Below the pieces are notes generated by a model. The model saw nothing but the letters and a program-made list of their open reading frames with translations, was not told where the DNA came from and made no database searches. Shown here piece after piece: positions 7,071 through 17,300 of a stretch of 29,179 nt of DNA. The stretch covers positions 1 to 29,179 of the forward strand of contig CAJUNR010000050.1 of the NCBI GenBank assembly GCA_910587765.1, in the 5' to 3' direction. A program made the translations under genes and the position numbers. The DNA is from an uncultured Lachnospiraceae bacterium (GTDB taxonomy: Bacteria; Bacillota; Clostridia; Lachnospirales; Lachnospiraceae). The number at the start of each line of letters is the position of its first letter. Position 1 is the stretch's first letter.

Positions 7071-8333
7071 ATGGGACTGATAAAAGCAGGAGCGGGAGCG
7101 CTCGGAGGCGTCCTGGCGGACCAGTGGAAAGAATTTTTCTATTGCGACGCGATGGATAAGGATGTGCTGGCGGTAAAAGGCAGAAAGCGCACCGGTTCCC
7201 GTTCTTCCAATACAAAAGGAAGCGACAACATCATCTCCAGCGGCAGCGTGATTGCGGTGGCCGACGGACAGTGCATGATCATTGTGGAACAGGGAAAGAT
7301 CGTCGAGGTGTGCGCCGAACCGGGCGAATACCGCTACGACGCTTCCACGGAGCCGAGCATTTTCACCGGAAGCCTCGGAACCGGCGTGAAAAATACATTC
7401 CGCATGATCGGCAGACGTTTTGCCTTCGGCGGCGACACGGGCAAAGATCAGAGAATCTATTACTTTAATACCAAAGAGCTCGTCGACAACAAGTTCGGAA
7501 CGCCGAATCCGATCCCGTTCCGGGTCGTCGATTCCAGAATCGGGCTCGACGTGGACGTGTCCGTCCGCTGCTCCGGCGTCTATTCCTACCGGATCGCGGA
7601 CCCGCTGCTGTTCTACACGAACGTCTGCGGCAATGTGGAGCGGGAATACACCCGGGAGGAACTGGACGCCCAGCTCAAGACGGAGTTTATCAGCGCGCTG
7701 CAGCCGGCGTTCGGCCGGCTCTCGGAACTGGAACTGCGCCCAAACCAGATCGTTTCCCACAATACGGAACTGGAAGCGGCGATGAATGTCGTACTTTCCG
7801 CAAAATGGGGGGAACTGCGCGGACTGAAGGTGGTCAGCGTCGCTCTCGGCACCGTCACGCTGCCGGCGGAGGACGCGGAGATGATCAAACAACTCCAGCG
7901 CACGGCGGTCCTGCAGAATCCCAATATGGCGGGCGCCGCGCTTGTGGGCGCGCAGGCGGACGCCATGAAAGCCGCCGCCTCCAATCCGGCGGGCGCCATG
8001 AAAGGTTTTATGGGAATGGGGATGGCGATGAACGCGGGCGGCATGAACGCGCAGGCGCTCTTTGCGATGGGACAGCAGCAGGCGCAGCCGCAGCAGCAGG
8101 CATCGCCGCCGCAGTCTGCGCCGGCCGCCGGCTGGACCTGTTCCTGCGGCTCGCTGAACAAAGGCCGCTTCTGCCCGAACTGCGGAGCGAAGAAGCCGGA
8201 GGGAGTTCCGCTCTATCAGTGTGACAAATGCGGATGGCAGCCGGAGGATCCCGCGCATCCACCCAGGTTCTGCCCCGAATGCGGCGATCCCTTTGACGAG
8301 AACGACAGAAGACAGGGAAGCGGGGGCAACTGA
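7071..8333 (+). CDS. ydjI: SPFH/virion-core-type protein with C-terminal zinc ribbons (YdjI-like)
   Basis: A 420-residue cytosolic protein. Residues about 1-280 match the SPFH (stomatin/flotillin-like) fold of the YdjI family: start MGLIKAGAGALGGVLADQW, then YRYDASTEPS, VVDSRIGLDVDVSVRCSG and ALQPAFGRLSELELRPNQI. Residues 290-350 are a flexible Ala/Gly/Met/Gln-rich stretch. The C-terminus holds two zinc ribbons, the first with CSCG and CPNC, the second with CDKC and CPEC, which makes this protein longer than B. subtilis YdjI (about 320 residues). AAGGAG at 7056-7061 sits 9 nt before the ATG. The stop overlaps the next start in TGATG, so translation is coupled to the YdjG-like gene. In B. subtilis the related genes sit with a PspA gene and help membrane stress defence; no PspA gene is seen here. 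Confidence 0.8.
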   Translation: MGLIKAGAGALGGVLADQWKEFFYCDAMDKDVLAVKGRKRTGSRSSNTKGSDNIISSGSVIAVADGQCMIIVEQGKIVEVCAEPGEYRYDASTEPSIFTGSLGTGVKNTFRMIGRRFAFGGDTGKDQRIYYFNTKELVDNKFGTPNPIPFRVVDSRIGLDVDVSVRCSGVYSYRIADPLLFYTNVCGNVEREYTREELDAQLKTEFISALQPAFGRLSELELRPNQIVSHNTELEAAMNVVLSAKWGELRGLKVVSVALGTVTLPAEDAEMIKQLQRTAVLQNPNMAGAALVGAQADAMKAAASNPAGAMKGFMGMGMAMNAGGMNAQALFAMGQQQAQPQQQASPPQSAPAAGWTCSCGSLNKGRFCPNCGAKKPEGVPLYQCDKCGWQPEDPAHPPRFCPECGDPFDENDRRQGSGGN

Positions 8334-9418
8334 TGGCGGACGTACTGGAATACAAATGCCCGTGCTGCGGAGGGGCGATTGTCTTCGACAGCACGATACA
8401 GAAGATGAAATGCCCCTACTGCGACACGGAATTTCGGATGGAGACACTGGCGGACTATGACCGCGAGCTGAGAAGCGAACAGGCCGACGACATGAAGTGG
8501 GAGACGGCGGCGGGGAGCGGGTGGACGGACGCCGAGGCGGACGGACTTCGTTCCTACATATGTAAGTCCTGCGGCGGAGAGATTGTATGCGATGAGAATA
8601 CGGCCGCCTCCTCCTGCCCGTACTGCGGGAACCCGGTCGTCCTGATGGACCGGTTTTCCGGCGCGCTGAAGCCGGATTATGTGCTTCCGTTCCTGCTGGA
8701 TAAAAAGGCGGCAAAGGAAGCGCTGAAGAAGCATTATACGGGAAAGCGGCTGCTTCCGAAAATTTTCAAAGACGAGAACCACCTGGACGAGGTGAAGGGC
8801 GTATACGTTCCCTTCTGGCTGTTCGACGCCCGGGCCGATGCGGATGTCCGTTACAAGGCGACCAGAATACGGGCGTGGAGCAGCGGCGACTACAACTATA
8901 CCGAGACCAGCTATTACGCGGTGTGCAGAAAGGGAAGCATCCGGTTCGAGAACGTGCCGGTCGACGGCTCGAAGAACATGCCGGATGAACTGATGGAGTC
9001 ACTCGAACCCTTTGATTTTTCAAAGGCCGTGGATTTTCAGACAGCCTATCTGGCCGGCTATCTGGCGGACCGCTACGACGTGGACGCCGAACAGAGCGTC
9101 GGACGCGCGAATGAGCGCATCCGCAGGAGCACGGAGGCAGCCGTCGCGGCGACGGTGAAAGGATATGCGTCGGTGACGCGGGAATCAGGCAGCATACGGC
9201 TGGACAACGGCAAAGTAAAATACGTCCTCTGTCCGGTGTGGATTCTCAATACGACCTGGAACGGACAGAAATATCTCTTTGCCATGAACGGACAGACCGG
9301 GAAGCTGGTAGGGGATCTGCCGCTGGATAAGGGCGCGTACAGAAGGTGGCTGTTCGGACTGACGGGCGCGGTCGGGGCCGCGGTCTATGCCGCTCTTTTC
9401 CTGATCAGTTTCTTTTAG
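8333..9418 (+). CDS. ydjG: Double zinc-ribbon, membrane-anchored protein (YdjG-like)
   Basis: A 361-residue protein with two N-terminal TFIIB-like zinc ribbons: CPCC with CPYC near residues 8-31, and CKSC with CPYC near 78-101. A mixed domain follows that includes YVPFWLFDA and a W-rich VLCPVWILNTTWNG segment. A single C-terminal membrane helix lies near 337-359 (WLFGLTGAVGAAVYAALFLISFF begins and ends it). The fold order and length fit B. subtilis YdjG (about 340 residues), whose C-terminal helix anchors it while the ribbons face the cytosol. It begins with an ATG that overlaps the stop of the SPFH gene, and ends 12 nt before the TPM-domain gene, so the three proteins are made together and probably form one membrane-associated complex. 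The molecular activity of this family is not settled. Confidence 0.75.
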   Translation: MADVLEYKCPCCGGAIVFDSTIQKMKCPYCDTEFRMETLADYDRELRSEQADDMKWETAAGSGWTDAEADGLRSYICKSCGGEIVCDENTAASSCPYCGNPVVLMDRFSGALKPDYVLPFLLDKKAAKEALKKHYTGKRLLPKIFKDENHLDEVKGVYVPFWLFDARADADVRYKATRIRAWSSGDYNYTETSYYAVCRKGSIRFENVPVDGSKNMPDELMESLEPFDFSKAVDFQTAYLAGYLADRYDVDAEQSVGRANERIRRSTEAAVAATVKGYASVTRESGSIRLDNGKVKYVLCPVWILNTTWNGQKYLFAMNGQTGKLVGDLPLDKGAYRRWLFGLTGAVGAAVYAALFLISFF

Positions 9419-9430
9419 AGAGGGCGGACG

Positions 9431-10267
9431 ATGAGAGTGAAATACAAATGGTTGGCAGTGCTGCTGACACTGCTTCTGAGTACCGTCTCTGCCGGGGCGG
9501 TGACGGCCGATGCGGCAGAGGCATCGGGGCGCGGACCGAGGGTAGTGGACCGGGCGGATCTGCTTGGCGATTATGAAGAGGAGGATCTGTCGGCGGAGCT
9601 GGACGAAATCAGCGTACGGCAGCAGGCGGATCTTGTGGTGGTCACGGTGGATTCCCTTGAGGGCGCGTCCGCCGCGGATTACGCGGACGATTTTTATGAC
9701 AACAACGGCTACGGTTTCGGAGAAGAACGGGACGGAATCCTTTTTCTGATCAGTATGGAGGAGAGGGACTGGTACCTGTCGACGTCGGGCTATGGAATCA
9801 CGGCTTTTACGGACGCCGGACTGGAATACCTGTCCGAAAAATTCCTGCCCAGCCTGAGCGATGGAGACTATGCCGAGGCGTTCCATATCTTCGCCGAACA
9901 GTGCGACGATTACCTTACGCAGGCCAGGGCGGGTACTCCGTATGATGCCGATCATATTCCGACGGAGCCGTTTTCGCATGTGGGAGCCCTGCTCATCGCC
10001 GTCGTGGTTGGATTTGTGACGGCGCTGATCGCCACGGGAACCATGCGGCTTCAGCTCCATTCGGTCGGCAGCGAAGCGGGGGCGGACGGCTATATGAAGA
10101 AGAGCGGCCTGCGCCTTACACGGGAACATGAGCTGTTCCTTTACAGGAGCGTTACCCGGACGGAAAGACCGAAACCGCAGAAAAGCAGCACGCCGGGAAG
10201 CGCGGGCAGTTCCAGAACGCATACCTCCTCCGGAAGAACACACGGCGGCCGGGGCGGAAAGTTCTGA
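9431..10267 (+). CDS. ydjH: TPM-domain membrane protein (YdjH-like)
   Basis: A 278-residue exported protein. Residues 1-27 are a signal peptide or first membrane helix (KYKWLAVLLTLLLSTV). Residues about 38-170 form a TPM domain (TLP18.3/Psb32/MOLO-1 family): VVDRADLLGDYEEEDLSAEL, then ADLVVVTVDSL, DDFYDNNGYGFG and DGILFLISMEERDWYLST. A membrane helix follows near 183-201 (ALLIAVVVGFVTALIATG), then a basic tail ending RGGKF, an ending common in this group. The ATG has a GAGAGGG purine stretch in front and lies 12 nt after the YdjG-like gene. It completes a set matching B. subtilis ydjG-ydjH-ydjI in a different order. It is 31 nt upstream of pilT with no terminator visible, so some read-through into the pilus genes is possible. 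Confidence 0.78.
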   Translation: MRVKYKWLAVLLTLLLSTVSAGAVTADAAEASGRGPRVVDRADLLGDYEEEDLSAELDEISVRQQADLVVVTVDSLEGASAADYADDFYDNNGYGFGEERDGILFLISMEERDWYLSTSGYGITAFTDAGLEYLSEKFLPSLSDGDYAEAFHIFAEQCDDYLTQARAGTPYDADHIPTEPFSHVGALLIAVVVGFVTALIATGTMRLQLHSVGSEAGADGYMKKSGLRLTREHELFLYRSVTRTERPKPQKSSTPGSAGSSRTHTSSGRTHGGRGGKF

Positions 10268-10298
10268 CGGCAACCGGAAGAAAGGAACGGTGGGAACA

Positions 10299-11348
10299 AT
10301 GATCAATATCGAAGAAATACTGGGAAAGGCGGCGCAGGCCGGCGCCAGCGACGTGCATCTCACGGTGGGGCTTCCGCCAAAGATGCGGGTGGACGGGAGC
10401 CTGGTCTCCATGCAGCATCCGGCGCTGGCGGCGGCGGATACGCAGGAGGCGGCGGCGCATGTGATGAGCCGCGTACAGCTTGACCGGCTTATGGAGTGCG
10501 GAGAGTGCGATCTCGCCTATGCCGTTCCCGGCAGGGAGAGATACCGTGTCAACGCCTTCCGCCAGAGAGAGGCGACCGCGCTTGCGTTCCGCCTCGTAGC
10601 GTCGCAGGTGCCCTCGCCGGAGGCGCTGGGCGTGCCGGCGTCGGTCGTCGACCTCTATCAGCGCAGACGGGGTCTGGTGCTGGTGACTGGGCCGACCGGC
10701 AGCGGCAAATCCACGACCCTGGCGGCGGTCATCGACAAAGTCAACGAGTACAGAGAGGCGCATATCATTACGCTGGAAGACCCGATCGAGTACTACCATC
10801 CGCACAAGCGTTCGATGGTCAATCAGAGAGAGATCGGCGTGGATACCCAGAGCTACGCGGCCGCGCTGCGCGCCGCGCTCAGAGAGGATCCGGACGTGAT
10901 TCTGGTGGGCGAGATGCGGGATTACGAGACGATCAGCGTGGCCGTCACGGCGGCGGAGACCGGGCATCTGGTGCTCTCCACCTTACATACCATCGGGGCG
11001 GCCAGCACGGTGGACCGCATCATCGACGTCTTCCCGCCCCATCAGCAGCAGCAGATCCGCGTACAGCTCGCCAACGTGCTCGAGGCGGTCGTCTCCCAGC
11101 AGTTGATGCCGGGGGCCGGCGGCGGACGGGTTGCGGCGTTCGAGGTGCTGCACGCCAATACGGCCGTGCGCAATCTCATCCGGGAGGGCAAATCCCATCA
11201 GATCGCCAACATCATGCAGACCGGACGCCGGCAGGGCATGATCACGATGGACGATGCGATTCTGGAACTGGTCAGAGACGGCAGGATCACGCGGCAGACA
11301 GCCCTGTCTTTCGCGCAGGATCCGGATTCCATGGAACATAGATTTTAA
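10299..11348 (+). CDS. pilT: PilT-type pilus retraction ATPase
   Basis: A 349-residue hexameric secretion ATPase of the PilT branch; PilT drives depolymerisation of the pilus at the cytoplasmic base. Motifs in order: SDVHLTVG near residue 17, Walker A GPTGSGKST at 131-139, an Asp box (EDPIEYYH), Walker B region DPDVILVGEMRD, a His box (GHLVLSTLHT), and TAVRNLIREGK near 288-298, which matches the AIRNLIRE signature that separates PilT from PilB. The length is typical. I chose the ATG at 10299 because AAAGGAA lies 11 nt upstream and MINIEEIL matches the family start; an in-frame GTG at 10290 is too close to that site. It leads the pilus genes and is followed 30 nt later by the giant pilin gene. 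No PilB partner is encoded in the window. Confidence 0.88.
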   Translation: MINIEEILGKAAQAGASDVHLTVGLPPKMRVDGSLVSMQHPALAAADTQEAAAHVMSRVQLDRLMECGECDLAYAVPGRERYRVNAFRQREATALAFRLVASQVPSPEALGVPASVVDLYQRRRGLVLVTGPTGSGKSTTLAAVIDKVNEYREAHIITLEDPIEYYHPHKRSMVNQREIGVDTQSYAAALRAALREDPDVILVGEMRDYETISVAVTAAETGHLVLSTLHTIGAASTVDRIIDVFPPHQQQQIRVQLANVLEAVVSQQLMPGAGGGRVAAFEVLHANTAVRNLIREGKSHQIANIMQTGRRQGMITMDDAILELVRDGRITRQTALSFAQDPDSMEHRF

Positions 11349-11363
11349 GCGGGCGCGGCCCGC
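11349..11363 (+). other. GC hairpin between pilT and the giant pilin gene
   Basis: GCGGGC (11349-11354) pairs with GCCCGC (11358-11363) around a 3-nt loop, directly after the pilT stop and just before the ribosome site GCAGAGG (11364-11370). There is no T-run, so it is not a full terminator. It could set the relative yield of the two proteins through RNA stability or ribosome access. Confidence 0.3.
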
Positions 11364-11378
11364 GGCAGAGGTATCGTT

Positions 11379-14300
11379 ATGAGAAAATCCTGCAGAAGCG
11401 GCTTTACGATGGTAGAGCTGATCGTAGTACTGGTGATTGTAGGCATCCTGGCGGCAGTCGGGATTCCCGCGGCCACCCGTTACATTCATCTGGCGGAATA
11501 CCGCAAGAACGAAGAAAACGCCAAAACTGCATATCTGGCGGCGGAAGCCGCGCTCACCTGGTACCGCTCCTCGGGGCAGTGGGAGGAGTTCTGCCGCGAA
11601 GTCATCGACAAAGGGACGCCCAACAATACCTTCCCGGACCTTCCCGCAGCAGGCGGGGCGGCGCCGGCCAGGGACGAGCGCAACGGGCGCATCTACGCCG
11701 TAAGGCTTGGCAGGGACGAGACGCCGGCCTCCGGGACGGAGGCGGCGCTCGTCATGGACCTGCTGGGAGACGCCATGTACGACGGCGGGTTCGCCGGCGC
11801 CGCGCTCGCGCTGGAGATCGACGTGCGCACCGGGCATGTCTACTCGGCGTTCTACGGCACCCGCTGCGACTCGCTCGCCTATGACGGGACCGATACGGAC
11901 GGCGTTCTCAACATCAGCGCGGCGGACGGCAACCGCGCGCCCGGCAGCCGCAAAGGGCGTCTGCTCGGCTATTACTCCGCGGAGGATCTGGCGAATGTCG
12001 TCCGCTTAAAGCCGGTCCGTCTCAAGGTGACGACGCTCAGCCTTGTGAACAGCGAGACGCTGTCCCTGAACTGGAGCAGCAATTCCCGGTTCGCCGATCA
12101 GGACGTCAAATACATCGTCAGCTTCTACGATCAGGGAGATCCGGACGATCCGGGCGATGACCGGAAGCTGTTCTATACGGAGATCAGCCGCGGCCTGATG
12201 ACGGGGGCGCAGATGGGCGGCAGCCAGACGGTGCCTCTGACGCTGAAGGTGCCGGACGGTGCAGGCGGCGAGGACATCGGGACCTGGGATTTCCCGCTTG
12301 TCTGGCAGTCGTCCGGCAGCTCGCGCGGACGCTTCTCCCTCGTGCTCGACGGCATGATGACGGCGGAGCTTCTGGAGACTTTGAAGGCCGATCAAGAAAA
12401 TCATACGGGTCCGTCCGCGGCGGCGCTGCAGTACAGCACGAGCATCACCAGGCTTGCGGACGCGGATGCGTCGCTGAAGGCGCTGGAAGCGCCGCTTGAT
12501 CTCTATGCCACGGTGGAGGCGCAGCCGGATTACAGCGTCCTCGGAGAAGACTATACCGAGTACACGCAGAGCGGGGAAGTCCGCTCCAACACGGAGAATA
12601 CCCTGTTTGCCGAGAGCCGGCGGGAGACATCCGGCGCGCAGACGATACAAAAATCCGTGATCAGCCGTTTCCGCCATCTCTCGAACATCCGTTACGGCGC
12701 GCCCGGACAACCGACGGAGTATACGGTGGCGGCGGGGACGCTTGGCTGGACGTCCGCCGGAGTGGGAATGTATACGCTGGCGGCGGGCGAAAGCGGGGCC
12801 CGCAGCCTCGTCTGGAGCGGCAGCGCGCAGGAAGGATCCGTGTCGGACTTCCCGTCCGTTCCCGTACTGCCGCGGCAGCATACGCTGCGGGGGGAGAAGG
12901 GGCTTCTGAGCGAAGCGGTGATCGCCAATCTGAAACTGGGCGCCGCTTCCGCGCCGGACGACGGATTGATTGACACGCTTTATGCTTCAAAGACGGATGC
13001 GCAGAGAAGTACATATTACACGAGATATCTGGGTCTCTTCTGCGAGACGGAAGGGAGCGTGGAAGATCTGGTCCTGTCTGACCCGGAGCTGATCCTGACG
13101 AAGGACGGCGGGAACGCGCGGGACGGACAGCGGCTGCAGCCGGCGGAGCAGTTCGGGCATTTATACGGCGCGGGCGTGTTAAGCGGCAGGAATGAGGGGA
13201 CGTTGAAAAACCTCGCGGTCCGTACCTCCGCGAAGGAGCGGCAGATTGTTACCGTCTGCCTGCCGGACAGAGAGAAGACAGAGAATAGTCCGGATTCACA
13301 GCCCGCGGGTATCGGGGGGCTGGCCGGCGTGCTCGCAGGGAAGGGCTCGCAGAGCGGAGAAGAGAAGCTGACGGCGCTGGACCGTCTGGCAGAGAAGGAC
13401 GCCTCCGGCGCGCTTATCCGTCCCCGGATCGAGAATCTGAGCGTGGAGGGAGCCGTGACCGGCATCCTGCCCGCACCGAAGGTTCAGGGAGCGTCTCCGG
13501 AGGAGAAGCAGGAGGGCGCTCAGAAGAAGACGGCGGAACAGTTCGCGGACGGATACGCTTACGGCGTCGGCGGCATCTTCGGCCATGCCTTTCTGGGGGA
13601 CGATTCCGCGCCTGAGGGCGGAATACAGATACAGGTACAGATTAAAGACAGCGCCAACCACGCGGCGGTCACCGGCAATCTCTTCACCGGCGGGATCGCC
13701 GGCAGCATCCGCGATGCCGCCGTGATCGGACGGACAGACGGGGTTTCCGGCGAGCTCGCGGCGGGCGTGACCGGCTGCAGGAACGACGGACTCGTGCTCT
13801 GCCGGGAAGGGTACAGCCATGCGGATACGGAGTACGTCCTTGAGGGGCGGTACTTCGGCGGCATCCTCGGCTACGGCAGCAGGGTGCAGGTCGGCGACTG
13901 CTACAGCGCGTCCGGGCGGTCGAAGAATTACCGCTATACGTATGAGCAGAAAGAGCGGGTACTGCTCGGACAGTACGTCGGCGGTATCCTCGGCTACGGT
14001 AGCGGCAGCCAGCTTGCCGGCTGCCGGACGGAGAAGGACGGCTATGTGCTCGGTTCCGATTACGTCGGCGGCATTGCCGGCGGCCTTTCCAACGACGCGG
14101 CGGATGCCATCACCGGCGGCGGAGGCGTCGCGGTGACGACGAACGCCGGCTATGTCATCGGCAACAGCAGCGTGGGCGGCATCGTCGGCCGCAACGACGG
14201 CGAAGCGAGGACGACGCTCACCAACTGCGTCAACAACGGCGTGGCGGCCGGCTACGGGCGTTATATCGGCGGCATCGTCGGCTATAACGGCGAGAACGGG

Positions 14301-17300
14301 TATCTCTACGACTGCGCCAGCTATCTGTCCGATTTCAGCGGTTCCCTGCTGAACCGGATCGTCACGGAGTGGCAGGCGGCCGGCGACTGCGCGGGAGGAC
14401 TGGCAGGCTACAACAACGGGAAAATTATTTTCACGGAGAAGAGCGAGAGCATCACGGTCAAGTCCGTCTCCAGTATTGTGGTCGGACGCGACTGCGTGGG
14501 CGGTGTGATCGGCTTCAACGATATCAAAGGAGAGCTTGAGGTGGCGTACACCTTAATCGGCGGCCAGATCCACGCCTACGGCAACGCGGCGGGCGGCTGC
14601 ATCGGCCTTAACGCCTCCACGGCGGTTCTTCAGAAAGACCTCGCGATCCGTCCGGTCAGCGTTGAGGGAAATTATTACGTGGGCGGCTGCATCGGCGCCA
14701 ACGTCGTGGACCTGGTCACGAGGACGAGAAAAGAGACGGGGACGGGAACCGTGGAATGGGAGGTCTCCGGGCCGGCGGATATCACGATGGACGGCCTGCG
14801 GACCGACAACACGCTCGGCCGTGTCGCCGGCGGGGCTTTCACCGGCGGCGTGATCGGCTACCAGAGGACGTATACGCAGGGACAGTTAAACACGGCGGCA
14901 GGGGAGGAGATCGCCCTCCGCGACTATCTGGAACGCACGGCGAAGCACGGCGGGGAAGCCGGGGAGAATGTGCCGGCGTCCATGCTGCCGCTGCTGCCGG
15001 GACTGGATGCGGATTATGTGCCGTCGCCGGTTCTGGCTTCCGGCAATCCGTATACGCTGTATATTGAAAATAAGAATAACACGGAGTCCGCTCTGACGGC
15101 GGACAACAATAATATCCCGGTCTTCTGCGACCTTTACACCGGCGGTGTCGTCGGCTACTGCGAGCGGATCAGCGCGCTCGTGCTGCGCAACTGCCGCAAT
15201 TCCGGCAGGCTTTCGCGCAGGGACGAGAGCGCGGACGCCCGCCAGGTGTCGCTGAAGGCGTATCTGGGAAGCCAGGAGGTGGAGGCGGATACGTCGCAGC
15301 TTGACGGCGGGGACATCAAGGTATCCATCGGCGGCGGCGTCATCGGCGCCAATCTGGACCGCCAGGTGATCGATCACTGCGAGAATACGGGCACGATGAA
15401 CGGCTTTATCGGCCTCGGAGGCATCGTCGGCTTCAACGCGGGCGGCGTGCTCAACTGCGGGCTTTCCGACAACTTCGGCAGCGCGGCTCTGGATTACATC
15501 GGCGGCATTGCCGGGCTGAACGTCCGGGCGGGCACGAAGGAGGGCGCGGCGGGCGGAACGCAGGCGCGCAGCTACACGGATGTGAAGGGCGAAACGTGGA
15601 GCGACGTCCGCGGCCTGATCGCCGCCTGCGAAACCGGCCGGAAATCGGGCGTCAACTGGAAGACCGTCGACATCTCCGGGCGGAGATGCGTGGGCGGCAT
15701 CGTCGGCTACAACCTGCAGGGGGCGGTGCTGGAGAAGAACACGAACCGGGCCAACGTCACCGCGGCCGGGGATTACGCGGGCGGCGTCGCCGGCGTCAAC
15801 GGCGGCGAGATCCGCCTCGCGGCGGCAGATCCTGCGGAGGAGAAGCAGTACGAGCTGACCGTCGCCGGCAGGAACGGCCAGGGCGTCGGCGGCATCGCCG
15901 GCCGCAACCGCGCGGAAGGTACGATCCGCGTGACAGGCCAGGGCTCCGGTACCGGTATAAGCAAGGAAATCATCGCGGTCGGCGCAAACGTGAGCGTCGT
16001 CGGCCGGGAGAAAGCGGGCGGTGTCGTCGGCGTCAATGAGGGAACACTGGAAACGATCGGCAGCGGAACCGGCGTCTGTTATCTGGTGTGCCGGGCGAAG
16101 CAGGTGCGCGCCACCCTCGACTGCGCGGGCGGCGTCATCGGCGAAGCGCGCTCCGGGGCGCAGGGCGGCTCCCACACCATATCGCGGGCGGTGAACCGCG
16201 CGGGACGCGTGACCGCCGACAACGGGCGCGCGGGCGGCATCGTGGCGGCGAACGCGGCCGGCTTCACGCTCTCGGACTGCGTCAACCTGGGCGACGTCAA
16301 CAGCGACAGCGGCTATGCGGGCGGCATCGCCGCGGAGAACCGCGGGCAGATCGTGTCCTGCGAAGTAGGCGACGGCGGCGCATGGAAGGCGGCGAAGGAC
16401 ATTACGATCCGCAGCCGCGGGGCGGATGCCCTCGGCGCGGTCTGCGCGGTGAATTACAACCTGATTCAGAACAGCCGGCCGGTGAAAGGCACAGGGACAA
16501 ACGCGCGGGAAGTCGTCCTCTCCGGGACCGCAGTTCTGGCGGGCGGCGTCGCGGGCCGCAACGCGGTGGACGCCGCGGGCGGTACCGACGGTGTGATCGA
16601 GATGACGGGCAGCGATACGGCTCCGGCCGTCGGATATATGCCGAAGCTCGATCTGAGCGCATCCGACCTGACCGTGGGCGGCGTCGCCGGGCGCAACGAA
16701 CAGGCGCAGGGCGGCGGCAGGCAGGCCGTGATTCAGAATCTGACCGTGCAGAACCTGCGGTTTGAGAATTTCAAGAACATCCGTTCTCTCGGCGGCGTGG
16801 CCGGTGAGAATCAGGGGGAGATCAAAGGCTGTACGGCCGAAGGGCTGACGATTCAAAAGAATAAGGCGACGGAAAAGGACGCGGCGGGCAACTGCTACGG
16901 CGGCGTCGCCGGCGTCAACGGTGCGGCCGATGCGGCCGGGACCATCGAGGGATGTACGATCCGCGCGCTGACGATCGACGTGCCCGGCGTCTACACGGCG
17001 ACCGCCACCAGCACGGCGGCGGAGAAGGAAGCGTTCGCCACCCATGTGGGCGGCGTTGCCGGCCGCAACGAGGGGACGGCGTCGCAGAGCAGCCGGATCG
17101 CGGACTGTGTGATCGAGGCCGGGAGCGGGCAGCAGAGTACGATCGCCGTGGATTCCGGCATGGCCGGCGGCGTCGCCGGCAGCAACAAGGGCCGGATTGA
17201 GCGGTCGGGGGATGCGCAGGCGTGTAGTCTGATGAAGGATGGCGGCGGACTCGATATCCAGGACGCGGAGCTTCTGATTAAGGATGCAAAAACAAAAGAG

